Below, one piece after another: positions 1 to 8,517 of a stretch of DNA of 64,000 bases. Source of the stretch: Paraburkholderia sp. SOS3. Lineage in GTDB: Bacteria; Pseudomonadota; Gammaproteobacteria; Burkholderiales; Burkholderiaceae. The number at the start of each line of letters is the position of its first letter. The stretch's first letter is position 1. Location: NCBI RefSeq assembly GCF_001922345.1, contig NZ_CP018812.1, forward strand, positions 1,736,001 through 1,800,000. Reading direction: 5' to 3'. The notes beneath the pieces were generated by a model. The model did no database searches and was not told the DNA's origin. It was given only the letters and a program-made list of their open reading frames with translations. The translations under genes were made by a program, and so were the position numbers.

Positions 1-451
1 AATCGTCGATCGGCACTTCGATCGTCACGACGCGCGCGCGACGCCGCGCGTTGACAAAGCCGATAGCCGTGGAGATCAGCGCAAGAATCGGCACTGCGGC
101 CGCGCTATTTTGCCGCCAGTGTGCAATCGACACCGTGTTGGGCCACAGCGCGTCTACCGTCAATAGCGACGCGAGGACGATGTCGCGTGCGAATGTGAGC
201 ACGAGCAGCGACGAGAAAAAGCCCATCGCTAGCAGGCCGACCCACGCGAAGCGGTCGCCGACCGACTGCTGTTCGAAACGCCGCGCCAGCATGCCGGCCG
301 GAATCAGTAGGCATGACAGCACGAGCCAAAGCACACAAAGCGCTCGCCCGATCGAACCGATCGGCAGGTCCGGAATGATCCGGAAACCTACGTAGAGGTG
401 AAACAGAATGCCGATGGAGACAAGGCGAACGAAAAACGATGATAGGCGCAT
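1..451 (-). CDS. Metallophosphoesterase, N-terminal membrane part (partial)
   Basis: The frame opens at an ATG at 451 and runs off the left edge, giving about 150 residues. The translation is mostly hydrophobic, with three or four probable membrane segments (MRLSSFFVRL at the start, then LCVLWLVLSCLLIPAG and LLAMGFFSSLLVLTFA). It ends with a basic stretch NARRRARVVTIEVPIDD. That final stretch is how membrane-anchored YkuE-like metallophosphoesterases of Burkholderiaceae lead into their catalytic domain. The metal-binding motifs would lie outside the window, so the family call is inference from the N-terminal architecture. A longer out-of-frame reading over the same bases is a shadow. Confidence 0.55.
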   Translation of the reverse strand, partial: MRLSSFFVRLVSIGILFHLYVGFRIIPDLPIGSIGRALCVLWLVLSCLLIPAGMLARRFEQQSVGDRFAWVGLLAMGFFSSLLVLTFARDIVLASLLTVDALWPNTVSIAHWRQNSAAAVPILALISTAIGFVNARRRARVVTIEVPIDD

Positions 452-711
452 GGTAGAGGGTAGCGTGATGCGTCGGTGCCAAAACGACAGGGTCTGTCGC
501 GAAGCAACGTCATATATGGGAACGCCGGCCAGTCATTCTACCGGCAGATTTGACGAGAGGTAGGAGGGGTAAAAGACAGTGCTCGACGGCTTTGCCGGAA
601 ACGCTATCGCGCTGGTTCCACGTACGGGTCCGTCCGGCGACGCCCTCGCGGACGAGGGTTCATACTTACCCGTATCTCGATATTATCCGCGCCGCATTCG
701 CGGCTTTTGAC

Positions 712-1317
712 ATGCACGACCTGTTCGACGAACTGCCTGCGCCCGATGTGACGTGGTTTCCCGATTGGCTCGCGCCGGCGACGGCGACCTCGATGCTCGA
801 GCGCATCATCGACGAAGTCGCGTGGCGGCAGGACACGATGGGGACACCCGCAGGCCGCGTGCCGCTGCCGCGCCTGACCGCGTGGCAGGGCGAGCCCGAC
901 GCCGTCTACGTTTATTCAGGTATCCGCAACGTGCCGGACGCGTGGACTGCAGCGGTCGGCGAACTGAAAGCCGCGGCCGAAACGGCTTGCGGCGCGCGCT
1001 TCAACAGCGTTTTGCTGAATCGTTACCGGACCGGCACAGACAGCATGGGCTGGCATGCGGATCGGGAACCCGAACTTGGCGACGAGCCGGTGATCGCATC
1101 GGTGAGCCTTGGCGCCACGCGCAGGTTCGACCTGCGACACAACCGGACTGGCGCGGTGCAGTCGTTCGGATTGAATAGCGGCAGTCTGCTCGTGATGCGC
1201 GGCCGCACGCAGACGGAGTGGCGTCATCGCATCCCGAAGGAGCCACGGGTTCATGGCGAGCGGATCAATCTGACGTTTCGGTATGTGATGCCGCGCGGCG
1301 CGTCGGCTGGCCGTTGA
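712..1317 (+). CDS. alkB: AlkB-like 2-oxoglutarate/Fe(II) dioxygenase
   Basis: A 201-residue protein of the AlkB family, which removes alkyl lesions from nucleic-acid bases by oxidative demethylation using Fe(II), O2 and 2-oxoglutarate. The core is intact: PLPRLTAWQG near residue 52, YVYSG near 66, the HxD iron ligands H115 and D117 in GWHADREPELG, the second iron histidine H172 in WRHRIPK, and the oxoglutarate/substrate arginines R184 and R190 in RINLTFR. The open frame extends upstream to 550, but the extension (MTRGRRGKRQ...) is not family-like, so the ATG at 712 was chosen although no clear ribosome site precedes it. It is a short AlkB of the kind common in Burkholderia. No operon partner is evident. 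Confidence 0.85.
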   Translation: MHDLFDELPAPDVTWFPDWLAPATATSMLERIIDEVAWRQDTMGTPAGRVPLPRLTAWQGEPDAVYVYSGIRNVPDAWTAAVGELKAAAETACGARFNSVLLNRYRTGTDSMGWHADREPELGDEPVIASVSLGATRRFDLRHNRTGAVQSFGLNSGSLLVMRGRTQTEWRHRIPKEPRVHGERINLTFRYVMPRGASAGR

Positions 1318-1353
1318 AGTATCGGGCGTCTATAACATGTTCGAAATATAAAA

Positions 1354-1367
1354 TTTATGCGCATAAA
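1354..1367. promoter_or_regulatory. 14-bp perfect palindrome upstream of mazEF
   Basis: TTTATGCGCATAAA is a perfect inverted repeat in an AT-rich pocket between alkB and the toxin-antitoxin pair, 148 bp before the antitoxin start. MazE-type antitoxins autoregulate by binding palindromic operators, so this is a candidate operator. The assignment is inference from position and symmetry only. Confidence 0.3.
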
Positions 1368-1514
1368 GATGCGCAGCAATCAATAGGACGCCGTCGTCGG
1401 CGACCATGCGACACCATGAAATTCGCCCTATGTCGTTTGGAAATGCTATGTTGTAGTAACTTTGTGCTTACTTTTTACTCCGGCCCACTTAACATTTTTA
1501 GTCGAGGCAAGGCC

Positions 1515-1763
1515 ATGAAAACGACGATCCGCAAGATGGGTAACTCGCATGGTGTGCTCATTCCGAAACCGATTTTGGCCCAGCTGGGACTGGAGGACGA
1601 AGTGGATATGCAAGTGGAAGGGAACGCGCTCGTGCTGCGTCGGCCGCAGAAAAAGGCGCGCGAGGGCTGGGCCGAAGCAAGCCGATCCGTTACCGCGGGC
1701 GGAGGCGATCGTCTCGTGCTGGGCGAATTCCCGAATGCGGGCGACGAGGGGTTCATATGGTAG
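1515..1763 (+). CDS. mazE: MazE-type antitoxin (AbrB/SpoVT fold)
   Basis: An 82-residue protein opening with MKTTIRKMGNSHGVLIPK, the swapped-hairpin AbrB/MazE DNA-binding motif (K-x-GNS-x-G-V-x-IPK). The acidic and flexible C-terminal part (about residues 50-82, including GEFPNAGDEGFIW) would wrap around the toxin. The ATG at 1515 follows a purine-rich GAGGCAAGG site. Its stop overlaps the toxin start by 7 bases (1757-1763), the tight coupling expected of a type II pair. A longer in-frame upstream extension is not family-like and was rejected. Expected role: bind and neutralise MazF and repress the shared promoter. Confidence 0.87.
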   Translation: MKTTIRKMGNSHGVLIPKPILAQLGLEDEVDMQVEGNALVLRRPQKKAREGWAEASRSVTAGGGDRLVLGEFPNAGDEGFIW

Positions 1764-2077
1764 AGCGCGGCGAGGTCTGGCTAGTTGCGCTGGATCCGAC
1801 CGCCGGCAGCGAGATTCAGAAGATGCGGCCCTGCGTGGTCGTGTCGCCGCCGGAACTGAATGAACACCTGAACACGGTCATCGTCGCGCCGATGACCACC
1901 GGCAGCAAGGCGGCGCCGTTCCGCGTCGGCCTTACGTTTGCGCGCAAACGGGGGCTGATTCTGCTCGATCAGATCTGCACGGTCGATAAAGATCGATTGA
2001 TCAGGAAAGCGGGGGCCATTTCCGATCAGGCGCTAGCGTCGACGCTAGCGGGGCTGCAGGAAATGTTTGTTGACTAG
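1757..2077 (+). CDS. mazF: MazF/PemK-type mRNA interferase toxin
   Basis: A 106-residue protein of normal MazF length. It begins MVERGEVWLVALDPTAGSE, and its second strand QKMRPCVVVSPPELN holds the conserved arginine-proline pair (R24-P25). It continues with NTVIVAPMTTGSK and the GLILLDQICTVDK strand typical of PemK/MazF RNases, which cleave mRNA at short sequence motifs. It is translationally coupled to mazE and transcribed only with it. Its stop abuts the stop of the convergent mdcH gene with no spacer. The family assignment is firm. The cleavage specificity cannot be read from the sequence. Confidence 0.9.
   Translation: MVERGEVWLVALDPTAGSEIQKMRPCVVVSPPELNEHLNTVIVAPMTTGSKAAPFRVGLTFARKRGLILLDQICTVDKDRLIRKAGAISDQALASTLAGLQEMFVD
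2031..2050. repeat. 20-bp perfect palindrome in the 3' end of mazF
   Basis: CGCTAGCGTCGACGCTAGCG is self-complementary over all 20 bases and lies about 25 bp before the point where mazF and mdcH meet tail to tail. It would form a strong hairpin in either transcript. With no intergenic space available, it may act as a bidirectional attenuator. That role is inference. Confidence 0.45.
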
Positions 2078-3016
2078 CTAGCCGCCAGCGTCGATGCGGC
2101 GCCTGACCGTCGCCACCAGTCGATCGAACGCGAGCGTGCTCGCAGGAAGCGCCACCGTATCGGGAAAGTGTTCGCGCGCGATGTCGGTCAATACCTGGCC
2201 CGGCGGCGCTTCGAGTAATACGCGTGCGCCCATTTCGACCATCGCCGTCAGCGCATCGAACCACCGCACGGTATGGCGCATGTTGGTCACGAGGTCGTCG
2301 CGAATCGCATCGGCGGTATGCAACGGTCGGCCACCGCGATTGCCGATATAGACGCTTTGCGGTGCATGGAACGGGATATTGCGCGCGTAGTCGGCAAGTT
2401 CGTCGGCGGCGGCGCCGAGCAGTTCGCAATGCGACGGCACGCTGACCGCCAGTCGCGTGGCCTTGCGCGCGCCGGCGGCAAGCGCGGTATCGATGAACGC
2501 GTCGAGCGCGTCGTTCGCGCCCGCGACGACGATTTGCCGCGGTGCGTTCACATTGCCGACGAACACGCGCGGTTGCCCGTCACGCGTGACTTGTGCAGCG
2601 AGCGTCTCGATCTCGTGCTCGGTCAGTCCCGCGATGGCCGCGAGTCCATAACCGGCCGGGTAGGCGCTTTCCATCAGTTCGGCGCGCTTGCGAACGAGAC
2701 GTACCGCATCGGCGAATTCGAGTGCGCCGCAACAGACTGCCGCGGCATAGGCGCCGACCGACAGCCCTGCGCTGAAGTCGGCTGTCAACCGTTCCACAGC
2801 CAGCGCACGCGTGATCGCCACTCCGGCCACGACCATACCGATTTGCACGGCAACGGTCGATTGGAGGGCGGCGCGATTATCGAGCGTCAACACATCGAAG
2901 CCGAGCACATCTGACGCTTCGGCGAGGGTCGCGTCGCTCGCGGGGTGGACGGGAAGCTGATGCAGAAAGCCTTCAGTCTGCGCGCCTTGTCCGGGAAAGA
3001 GGAGGGCGAGCGTCAT
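2078..3016 (-). CDS. mdcH: Malonate decarboxylase epsilon subunit (malonyl-CoA:ACP transacylase)
   Basis: A 312-residue acyltransferase of the FabD fold. It opens with LALLFPGQGAQ and carries the nucleophile elbow GLSVG (serine near residue 86) and the catalytic histidine in VPSHCELLGAA. In malonate decarboxylase MdcH loads malonyl groups from malonyl-CoA onto the special ACP (MdcC), priming the enzyme before the acetyl/malonyl exchange by MdcA. It is the last gene of the minus-strand mdc operon. Its ATG overlaps the mdcG stop by 4 bases (ATGA). GLSVG replaces the usual GHSxG, as in MdcH proteins. Function is assigned from family and operon together. Confidence 0.93.
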   Translation of the reverse strand: MTLALLFPGQGAQTEGFLHQLPVHPASDATLAEASDVLGFDVLTLDNRAALQSTVAVQIGMVVAGVAITRALAVERLTADFSAGLSVGAYAAAVCCGALEFADAVRLVRKRAELMESAYPAGYGLAAIAGLTEHEIETLAAQVTRDGQPRVFVGNVNAPRQIVVAGANDALDAFIDTALAAGARKATRLAVSVPSHCELLGAAADELADYARNIPFHAPQSVYIGNRGGRPLHTADAIRDDLVTNMRHTVRWFDALTAMVEMGARVLLEAPPGQVLTDIAREHFPDTVALPASTLAFDRLVATVRRRIDAGG

Positions 3017-3801
3017 CGTATCGCGGCCCCGTCATCGCACGTCGATGGAAAGATGGAAAGCTGCTGCGACCTCGATGCCTTGCTTGCCGACGACGAGCCT
3101 GCCGTCGCGGCGCCGCTCGCCGCGGCCCACGGATCGCTCAGCAGCGACGCGCCAGCATTCGCGCGCACCATCACAGACGACTTTCCCGCAGCAAGCTCGG
3201 CCAGTGCGACACCGCCGGCCGGCGTGTCGAGCTGCGCATCCACCCGCACGCCGAGCCGCTGCGCGAGCACGAGCAGTTCGGCAAGCAACTGACCGGCCGC
3301 GGCGCGGTCGAGTCGTTCAGGCGCGCGAACAAGCAGATCGAGGTCGCTTGATCCATTGACCGTGGGCACGCCGGTCGCGAGCTCGAAGCCGGCGCTGCCG
3401 GCCGGCCCCCAGACATACTGTCCGAGCGAGCGAGGCGCACGACGGAGTTCGGCCAGCATGAAAAATGCGGGCAGCGGTTCGCGCCCCGGCACAGGTTCTT
3501 GCGTGACGAGTGCTTCCGGCGGCACTGCAAACTCGACATCGCCGTCTTCGACCCACGTACCGTACCGTTGCGCCCGGCTCGCGCCGCGTATGCCGACCGC
3601 GACGGAACCCGGCGCCGACGGCGCACGTCGCACGACCGCGAACGGCGCCCGCAGCAACGCCTCGCGAACCCATACAGGCTCGCTACCATGCAGCGGGACG
3701 CGATGCAGCCGCAATATGTCGTGCGGCTGCCAGCGCGCATGACCGCAGTTGCGGCCATCGCCGGGCGGCAGCGCAACCACCATCATCACGCCGCATCCCA
3801 C
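3013..3801 (-). CDS. mdcG: Malonate decarboxylase holo-ACP synthase (phosphoribosyl-dephospho-CoA transferase)
   Basis: A nucleotidyltransferase-fold enzyme of about 262 residues that attaches the triphosphoribosyl-dephospho-CoA prosthetic group to a serine of MdcC. The diagnostic motif is NGSSDLDLLVR, with the paired aspartates of the metal-binding G-S-x-x-D-x-D site (around residues 156-162). WQPHDILRLH near the N-terminus is typical of MdcG. It sits between mdcE (16-base overlap) and mdcH (4-base overlap). Several nearby ATGs make the exact start uncertain, and the last 40 residues are Ser/Ala-rich and probably disordered. Confidence 0.9.
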   Translation of the reverse strand: MGCGVMMVVALPPGDGRNCGHARWQPHDILRLHRVPLHGSEPVWVREALLRAPFAVVRRAPSAPGSVAVGIRGASRAQRYGTWVEDGDVEFAVPPEALVTQEPVPGREPLPAFFMLAELRRAPRSLGQYVWGPAGSAGFELATGVPTVNGSSDLDLLVRAPERLDRAAAGQLLAELLVLAQRLGVRVDAQLDTPAGGVALAELAAGKSSVMVRANAGASLLSDPWAAASGAATAGSSSASKASRSQQLSIFPSTCDDGAAIR

Positions 3802-4610
3802 TGGGCAGCGAGCCGCCGCCGCACTTCAATCGACGCGGCGCGCGTCTTATGCGCGGCCGCGGACTCGAGACGATGCGACAACCCGCGCGTCTTGTCCGCA
3901 CGTGCGTCGCGTATCGAATCCGCAAGAATGCCGCGCACGCGTTCGATATGCGCGCCGCTCGGCGCATCCGCATCGATGTCGCCGATCAGCGTATCGAGCA
4001 GCCCCAACCTGGCAAACGACGCGATCGAATACGACATCGGCACGATCGTTTCGCCAAGCTTGTCGAGCTCATCGACGGTACGGCGCGTCACGCGCGCCGC
4101 GGCTTCCTTGCCCATCGCATGGACGAGCGTGCCGGGCGCATCGAGTGCGAGAATCCGGTTCGCCTGATAGCCGTGCGCGAGAAACGCGCCCGACATCGCC
4201 GGCCCGACGATCAGCGCGATCACCGGATGCCCCGCGTCGCGCGCGGTCGCATAAGCATCGACGCCAGCCGCGCACGCGAGATGCACGCCGAGCATCTCTT
4301 CACGATAGCCATACGCCTGGCTTTTCACATCGACGATCGCGACAATCGGCCGCTTGTTCGCGGTATTCGCGTCTTGCGCAATCGCATCGCGCACCGCACG
4401 CGCGAGCAGCCATCCCTGTTCGAGTCCGACCACGTTGTCGACGGCGCGTGGAAAGCGATTGTCGGGATCCGGCACGACCGAGACGAAACGTGCGAGTTCG
4501 TCGCCGAGCATCGCGTCGCCGCTCCAAACCGGTGCTTTCGTCGCCGGTTCGCCGGCCAGCGCGTGGAACCAGCGCGCGCCGCGTGTCAGTTGGGTATCGG
4601 TCACGGTCAC
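3786..4610 (-). CDS. mdcE: Malonate decarboxylase gamma subunit
   Basis: A 274-residue crotonase-fold carboxyltransferase-like subunit. With MdcD it forms the malonyl-S-ACP decarboxylase that releases CO2 and leaves acetyl-S-ACP. Visible features are the N-terminal RGARWFHALAGE, the segment KRPIVAIVDVKSQAYGYREE and the oxyanion-type GPAMSGAFLAHGYQANRILAL. It overlaps mdcD by 4 bases and mdcG by 16, so translation is coupled. The length matches the family. The gene order mdcD-mdcE-mdcG is that of the biotin-independent (Pseudomonas/Acinetobacter) system. Confidence 0.94.
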   Translation of the reverse strand: MTVTDTQLTRGARWFHALAGEPATKAPVWSGDAMLGDELARFVSVVPDPDNRFPRAVDNVVGLEQGWLLARAVRDAIAQDANTANKRPIVAIVDVKSQAYGYREEMLGVHLACAAGVDAYATARDAGHPVIALIVGPAMSGAFLAHGYQANRILALDAPGTLVHAMGKEAAARVTRRTVDELDKLGETIVPMSYSIASFARLGLLDTLIGDIDADAPSGAHIERVRGILADSIRDARADKTRGLSHRLESAAAHKTRAASIEVRRRLAAQWDAA

Positions 4611-5503
4611 TCCTTGCGCGTCGCAGTCGACGCATGGGCTGGATGAGATGCTTCGGCGCCGAACACCGCGCGCATCGTTTCGGGCGTCACGGTTTGCGGA
4701 TCGATCGCGGCGAGCCGCGCGAGGTACGTGTCGACCTGCTCGCTGCGATGTGCGGCGGGCAGGCCGCGTGCAAAGGCGTCCAACACGGCGCTGCGCACCG
4801 CGACGACATCGTCTTCGACGAGGCTGTCCGCGAGCCCCGTCGCCGCACGTTGCTCGCCGCCGATCAGTTGCCAGATGCGGCGTTTGTCGCTCGAATCGAG
4901 CTCTTCGATACCGGCTTCCTGCTCGATCACTTCAGGCCCGTTCATGCCGAGCCGCCCCTGTTTCGTGACGACGAGGTGCGAGCACAGCGCCGCGGCCAGC
5001 GACATGCCGCCGAAGCAGCCGACCATGCCCGCGATCACGCCGACCACCGGCACGTACCGGCGCAGGGCGACGATCGCGGCCTGCATCTCGGCGATCACCG
5101 CGAGCCCGAGGTTGGCCTCCTGCAGCCGCACGCCGCCCGTTTCGAACAGCACGACCGGGCGCACGATCCGGCCGCGTTCGCAGTCGCGCAGCGCGAGTTC
5201 GAGCGCGGCGGCGAGTTTGCTGCCCGACACCTCGCCGATGCTGCCGCCCTGAAACGCCGATTCGAGCGCGGCAACCACGGCGGGCTCGCCGTCGATCGTG
5301 CCGCGCGCGATCACGGCGCCATCATCGGCCTGGCAGACGATGCCTTGCAGCGGCAGCCACGGCGATTCGATGCGGTCGAACGGACCGAGCAGCTCGCGGA
5401 ACGTGCCGGGGTCGAGCAGGGCGCGCACGCGTTCGCGCGCGGGCAATTCGATAAAGCTGTCCGCAAGGACCGGCGCAGCCTGAAGCGCGGCAGTATTCAT
5501 CAC
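4607..5503 (-). CDS. mdcD: Malonate decarboxylase beta subunit
   Basis: A 298-residue subunit of the acyl-CoA carboxyltransferase superfamily. The core holds ALRDCERG, RPVVLFETGGVRLQEANLGL and VVGVIAGMVGCFGGMSLAAAL, the glycine-rich oxyanion loops used to stabilise the enolate during malonyl-S-ACP decarboxylation. It pairs with MdcE. The start has tandem methionines (MMNTAALQ) and overlaps the mdcC stop by 4 bases. No biotin-carrier or sodium-pump genes are present in the operon, so decarboxylation here should be the soluble, biotin-independent type. Confidence 0.94.
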   Translation of the reverse strand: MMNTAALQAAPVLADSFIELPARERVRALLDPGTFRELLGPFDRIESPWLPLQGIVCQADDGAVIARGTIDGEPAVVAALESAFQGGSIGEVSGSKLAAALELALRDCERGRIVRPVVLFETGGVRLQEANLGLAVIAEMQAAIVALRRYVPVVGVIAGMVGCFGGMSLAAALCSHLVVTKQGRLGMNGPEVIEQEAGIEELDSSDKRRIWQLIGGEQRAATGLADSLVEDDVVAVRSAVLDAFARGLPAAHRSEQVDTYLARLAAIDPQTVTPETMRAVFGAEASHPAHASTATRKE

Positions 5504-5847
5504 GCACCTCCCCGAGCACCCGAAGTACTACCTTGGGCGCCACCATTCGCCGCGCCGGCATCGATTGCTTCGATCGCTTCCGCCAGCCTCAACGCAACCA
5601 CGCCCGGCGTCGCGCCGAAATCGTTGATCTCGATATGCGCCGCGCCGTCGTAGCGCTGGAAGAAGCGATCGAGCACGCTTTTCCAGATATGGCTATACCC
5701 GTCGACGCTCGTGCGCACGTCGACGGTCGCCGTCATCGAGGCAGCGGGCGACAGCAGCACTTCGAGGTCGCCGGACCCGACCACGCCGACATGCGCGCGG
5801 GCCGTGAGGGCGCGTTGCGCCGGATACTCGAACGTCAGGTGTTCCAT
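5500..5847 (-). CDS. mdcC: Malonate decarboxylase acyl carrier protein (delta subunit)
   Basis: A 115-residue specialised acyl carrier. The motif VGSGDLEVLL near residues 23-32 places the attachment serine at S25. In this family that serine carries 2'-(5''-triphosphoribosyl)-3'-dephospho-CoA instead of phosphopantetheine. The fold-typical HIEINDFGATPGVVALRL follows. The last 20 residues are Gly/Ala/Ser-rich. It lies between mdcB (13-base overlap) and mdcD (4-base overlap). MdcB would make the prosthetic group, MdcG attach it, MdcH or MdcA load malonyl, and MdcDE decarboxylate. Confidence 0.93.
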   Translation of the reverse strand: MEHLTFEYPAQRALTARAHVGVVGSGDLEVLLSPAASMTATVDVRTSVDGYSHIWKSVLDRFFQRYDGAAHIEINDFGATPGVVALRLAEAIEAIDAGAANGGAQGSTSGARGGA

Positions 5848-6815
5848 GAGGCGGTACTCCCGGTGAAGTCTTGACGAGACAGTTTGTCGAGAAAGAGTGT
5901 CGCGGCGAGCAGATCGGCCGCGCCACCCGGAGAGGCGTTCAGCGCGACAAGCGCGCGATCGAGTGCGGCGAGTGCGGCGCGCCCGCCGTCAGTCGAGCTG
6001 CCGCCGGCCGCCAGCACGCGGCGGGCACCCTGCTGGCCGGCCCGCAGGCCGGTCAGGCCGGCGCGATGCAACAGGCAGGTGTCGTCGAGCGAGGCCATGA
6101 TGGCGAGCAGTGCGTCGACGCGCGCCGATGTCTCGTCGATGCCCTGTGCGCGTGCCCGGAAGAGCGCCGGCAAACCGACGTCGAGCGCATGCGGAAAGCC
6201 GTCCTGTGCTTCGCGGCGCGCACCGCCGACCTGATAGCGCACGCGCACGCGTTCGCCGTTGCTGTCGGCGGGCGCGGCAAAGCGATCGGGGAAGCAGGCA
6301 ATCTGCGCGCCGAACGAGCAGACTGCGGCGGCGTCGGACGCCGCACCCGCGGCGCGCACGACGGTCCGCGCCGCCACGCCGCTGATCGCCGCGCCCGCGA
6401 TCATCAATCCGATAATCCAGATCGCGCCGCGATGCGCGTTGCTGCCGCCCGTCGCGCGCATCATCGTCTGTTCGCCGCTGCGGCCGATCTGTGCGAGCTC
6501 GGCGCGCAGCGTCGCCGACGGCGTGCGTTGCCGCGAAGCGCGCGCGAGTGCTTCGAAGGTCGCTTCGAGCGCACGCGCCGAACGGCGCATCGTCGGCAGA
6601 TCGAGATCGCGATGCGCGCCGCTGCCGCGCCCGTCGACGAGCGCGGGCTTCGGCGTCAGCTCCGCTTCCTCGATCAGCGATTCGACGGCCAGCCGCGCCA
6701 GCTGCGCATCGGACAGCACGCTGTGCGCCGCGGCGCACGCGTTGCCGCCGCCGCGCTTCGCGCAGGTGGACGAAGCGCCCGCTACCGCCGCTCTCAGTGC
6801 CGCAGTCGCAGTCAT
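5835..6815 (-). CDS. mdcB: Triphosphoribosyl-dephospho-CoA synthase
   Basis: A CitG/MdcB family enzyme that joins dephospho-CoA to ATP-derived ribose triphosphate, making the precursor of the MdcC prosthetic group. Family signatures are LAVESLIEEAELTPKPALVD, GRGSGAHRDLDLPTM (substrate and metal binding) and GGSNAHRGAIWIIGLM. The ATG at 6815 (MTATAALRAAV) is chosen. It lies 4 bases after the mdcA stop and gives 326 residues, normal for the family. The same frame is open back to 7103, but that part is a shadow of mdcA. The 3' end overlaps mdcC by 13 bases. Confidence 0.92.
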   Translation of the reverse strand: MTATAALRAAVAGASSTCAKRGGGNACAAAHSVLSDAQLARLAVESLIEEAELTPKPALVDGRGSGAHRDLDLPTMRRSARALEATFEALARASRQRTPSATLRAELAQIGRSGEQTMMRATGGSNAHRGAIWIIGLMIAGAAISGVAARTVVRAAGAASDAAAVCSFGAQIACFPDRFAAPADSNGERVRVRYQVGGARREAQDGFPHALDVGLPALFRARAQGIDETSARVDALLAIMASLDDTCLLHRAGLTGLRAGQQGARRVLAAGGSSTDGGRAALAALDRALVALNASPGGAADLLAATLFLDKLSRQDFTGSTASWNT

Positions 6816-6819
6816 CGCG

Positions 6820-8517
6820 TCACCAGCTTCTGAAGCGTGCCGGCGGCGCGTACAGGCCGCCCGACCACGTGACGAGATCGTCGATGCTGCGCGCCGCCAG
6901 CAGCGAGCGTTTCGCATCGCCGCGCCGGATACCGAGATCTTCGGGATAAGCGACGATGCCGCGCCGGCGCAACTCGGCGGTTTTCTCGGGCTTCGCGCGC
7001 AAGCCGATCGGCGTGACGCCGGCCACGGCGGCAATGGCCGCACGCCGTTCGTCGATGCCCTCGGCCTTGTGCAGATGCGCAATGCCTTCTTCGGTGACGA
7101 CATGACTCACGTCGTCGCCGTAAATCATCACGGGCGCGATCGGCATGCCGCTCTTCTTGCCGACGGCGATCGCGTCGAGCTCGTCGACGAAAGTCGGCTC
7201 GCCGCCTTTCTTGTACGTCTCGGCCGTTTGCACGACGAGCTTCTGGCCGCGGGCAACCGGTGCATCGCCCTTGAGCAGCTTGAGCCACGCATCGCTCGCA
7301 TGACGCCGGCCGCGCGGATCGTGACCCATGTTCGGCGCGCCGCCGAAGCCGGCCAGACGTCCGCGCGTGACGGTCGACGAATTGGCGTCGGCGTCGATCT
7401 GCAGCGTCGAGCCGATAAAGAGGTCGACCGCGTATTGCCCGGCCAGCTGGCACAGCACGCGGTTCGAGCGCAGCGTGCCGTCGCTGCCGGTGAAGAACAC
7501 ATCGGGCCGCGCTTCGATATACGCTTCCATGCCGACTTCGCTGCCGAAGCAGTGCACGCTGTCGACCCAGCCCGATTCGATCGCCGGAATCATCGTCGGG
7601 TGCGGATTGAGCGTCCAGTGGCGGCAGATCTTGCCGCGCAGGCCGAGCGATTCGCCGTACGTGGGCAGCAGCAGTTCGATCGCCGCGGTATCGAAGCCGA
7701 TGCCGTGATTCAGCGACGTCACGTTGTACGGCTCGTAGATGCCGCGGATCACCATCATCGCAGTGAGCACCTGCAAGTCGCCGATATGGCGCGGATCGCG
7801 CGTGAAAAGCGGCTCGACCGCGAACGGCCGGTCCGCTTGCACGACGACGTCGACCCATGAAGCCGGGATATCGACGCGCGGCAGTTTGTCGACGATCTCG
7901 TTGACCTGCACGATCACGATGCCATGCCGGAATGCGGCGGCTTCGGCGATGGTCGGCGTGTCTTCGGTATTCGCGCCGGTGTACAGATTGCCGTGCCGGT
8001 CGGCCTGCTCGGCGCACAGCAGCGCGACCTGCGGCGACAGGTCGACGAACATCCGTGCATACAGCTCGACGTACGTGTGAATCGCACCGATTTCGAGCTT
8101 GCCGTCTTCGAGCAATTGCGCCACACGCAGGCTTTGCGGTCCCGCGAACGCGAAATCGACCTTATGCGCGATGCCCTTTTCGAACAGCGTCAGATGCTCG
8201 GGCCGGCTGATGCTCGAGATCAGCAGATGCACGTCGTGCACTTCGGCGGGATCGATCTTCGCGAACGAGCGCGACAGGAAGTCCGCCTGCTTCTGGTTGT
8301 CGCCTTCGAGCACGACACGGTCGCCCGGGCGAATCAGGGCCTGCAACGCATCGACGATACGCGTGGTGGGCAGCACGCCGTCTTCTTCGAGCCACGGAGC
8401 GATTTGCGCAAGACGGCGGGCCTTCTCGTCTCGCCGCGTGGTCCACGAGCGGGCAGGCGCCGCGTTCGCGCTAGCCGTCGTCGCGATCAGACGGTTGGGT
8501 TCGAGTCGCTGGTTCAT
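6820..8517 (-). CDS. mdcA: Malonate decarboxylase alpha subunit (acetyl-S-ACP:malonate ACP transferase)
   Basis: A 565-residue CoA-transferase-like protein. MdcA exchanges the acetyl group on MdcC for malonate, releasing acetate and regenerating malonyl-S-ACP. Recognisable segments are SWTTRRDEKARRL near the N-terminus, LPTTRIVDALQALI, EDTPTIAEAAAFRHGIVI, and PAPVMIYGDDVSHVVTEEGIAHL near the C-terminus. It is the first structural gene of the operon. Its start overlaps the end of the upstream GntR gene by 47 bases, so the regulator is co-transcribed and probably translationally coupled. The length is typical of the family. Confidence 0.95.
   Translation of the reverse strand: MNQRLEPNRLIATTASANAAPARSWTTRRDEKARRLAQIAPWLEEDGVLPTTRIVDALQALIRPGDRVVLEGDNQKQADFLSRSFAKIDPAEVHDVHLLISSISRPEHLTLFEKGIAHKVDFAFAGPQSLRVAQLLEDGKLEIGAIHTYVELYARMFVDLSPQVALLCAEQADRHGNLYTGANTEDTPTIAEAAAFRHGIVIVQVNEIVDKLPRVDIPASWVDVVVQADRPFAVEPLFTRDPRHIGDLQVLTAMMVIRGIYEPYNVTSLNHGIGFDTAAIELLLPTYGESLGLRGKICRHWTLNPHPTMIPAIESGWVDSVHCFGSEVGMEAYIEARPDVFFTGSDGTLRSNRVLCQLAGQYAVDLFIGSTLQIDADANSSTVTRGRLAGFGGAPNMGHDPRGRRHASDAWLKLLKGDAPVARGQKLVVQTAETYKKGGEPTFVDELDAIAVGKKSGMPIAPVMIYGDDVSHVVTEEGIAHLHKAEGIDERRAAIAAVAGVTPIGLRAKPEKTAELRRRGIVAYPEDLGIRRGDAKRSLLAARSIDDLVTWSGGLYAPPARFRSW

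Noticed and set aside
3749..5653. 634-codon plus-strand frame opposite mdcDEG
   Set aside because: It is a shadow created by the high-GC third-position bias of the mdc genes. It has no family-like motif, and its composition is Arg/Ala/Ser-rich.
6259..7860. 533-codon plus-strand frame opposite mdcAB
   Set aside because: Antisense shadow of malonate decarboxylase genes whose products are clear on the other strand.
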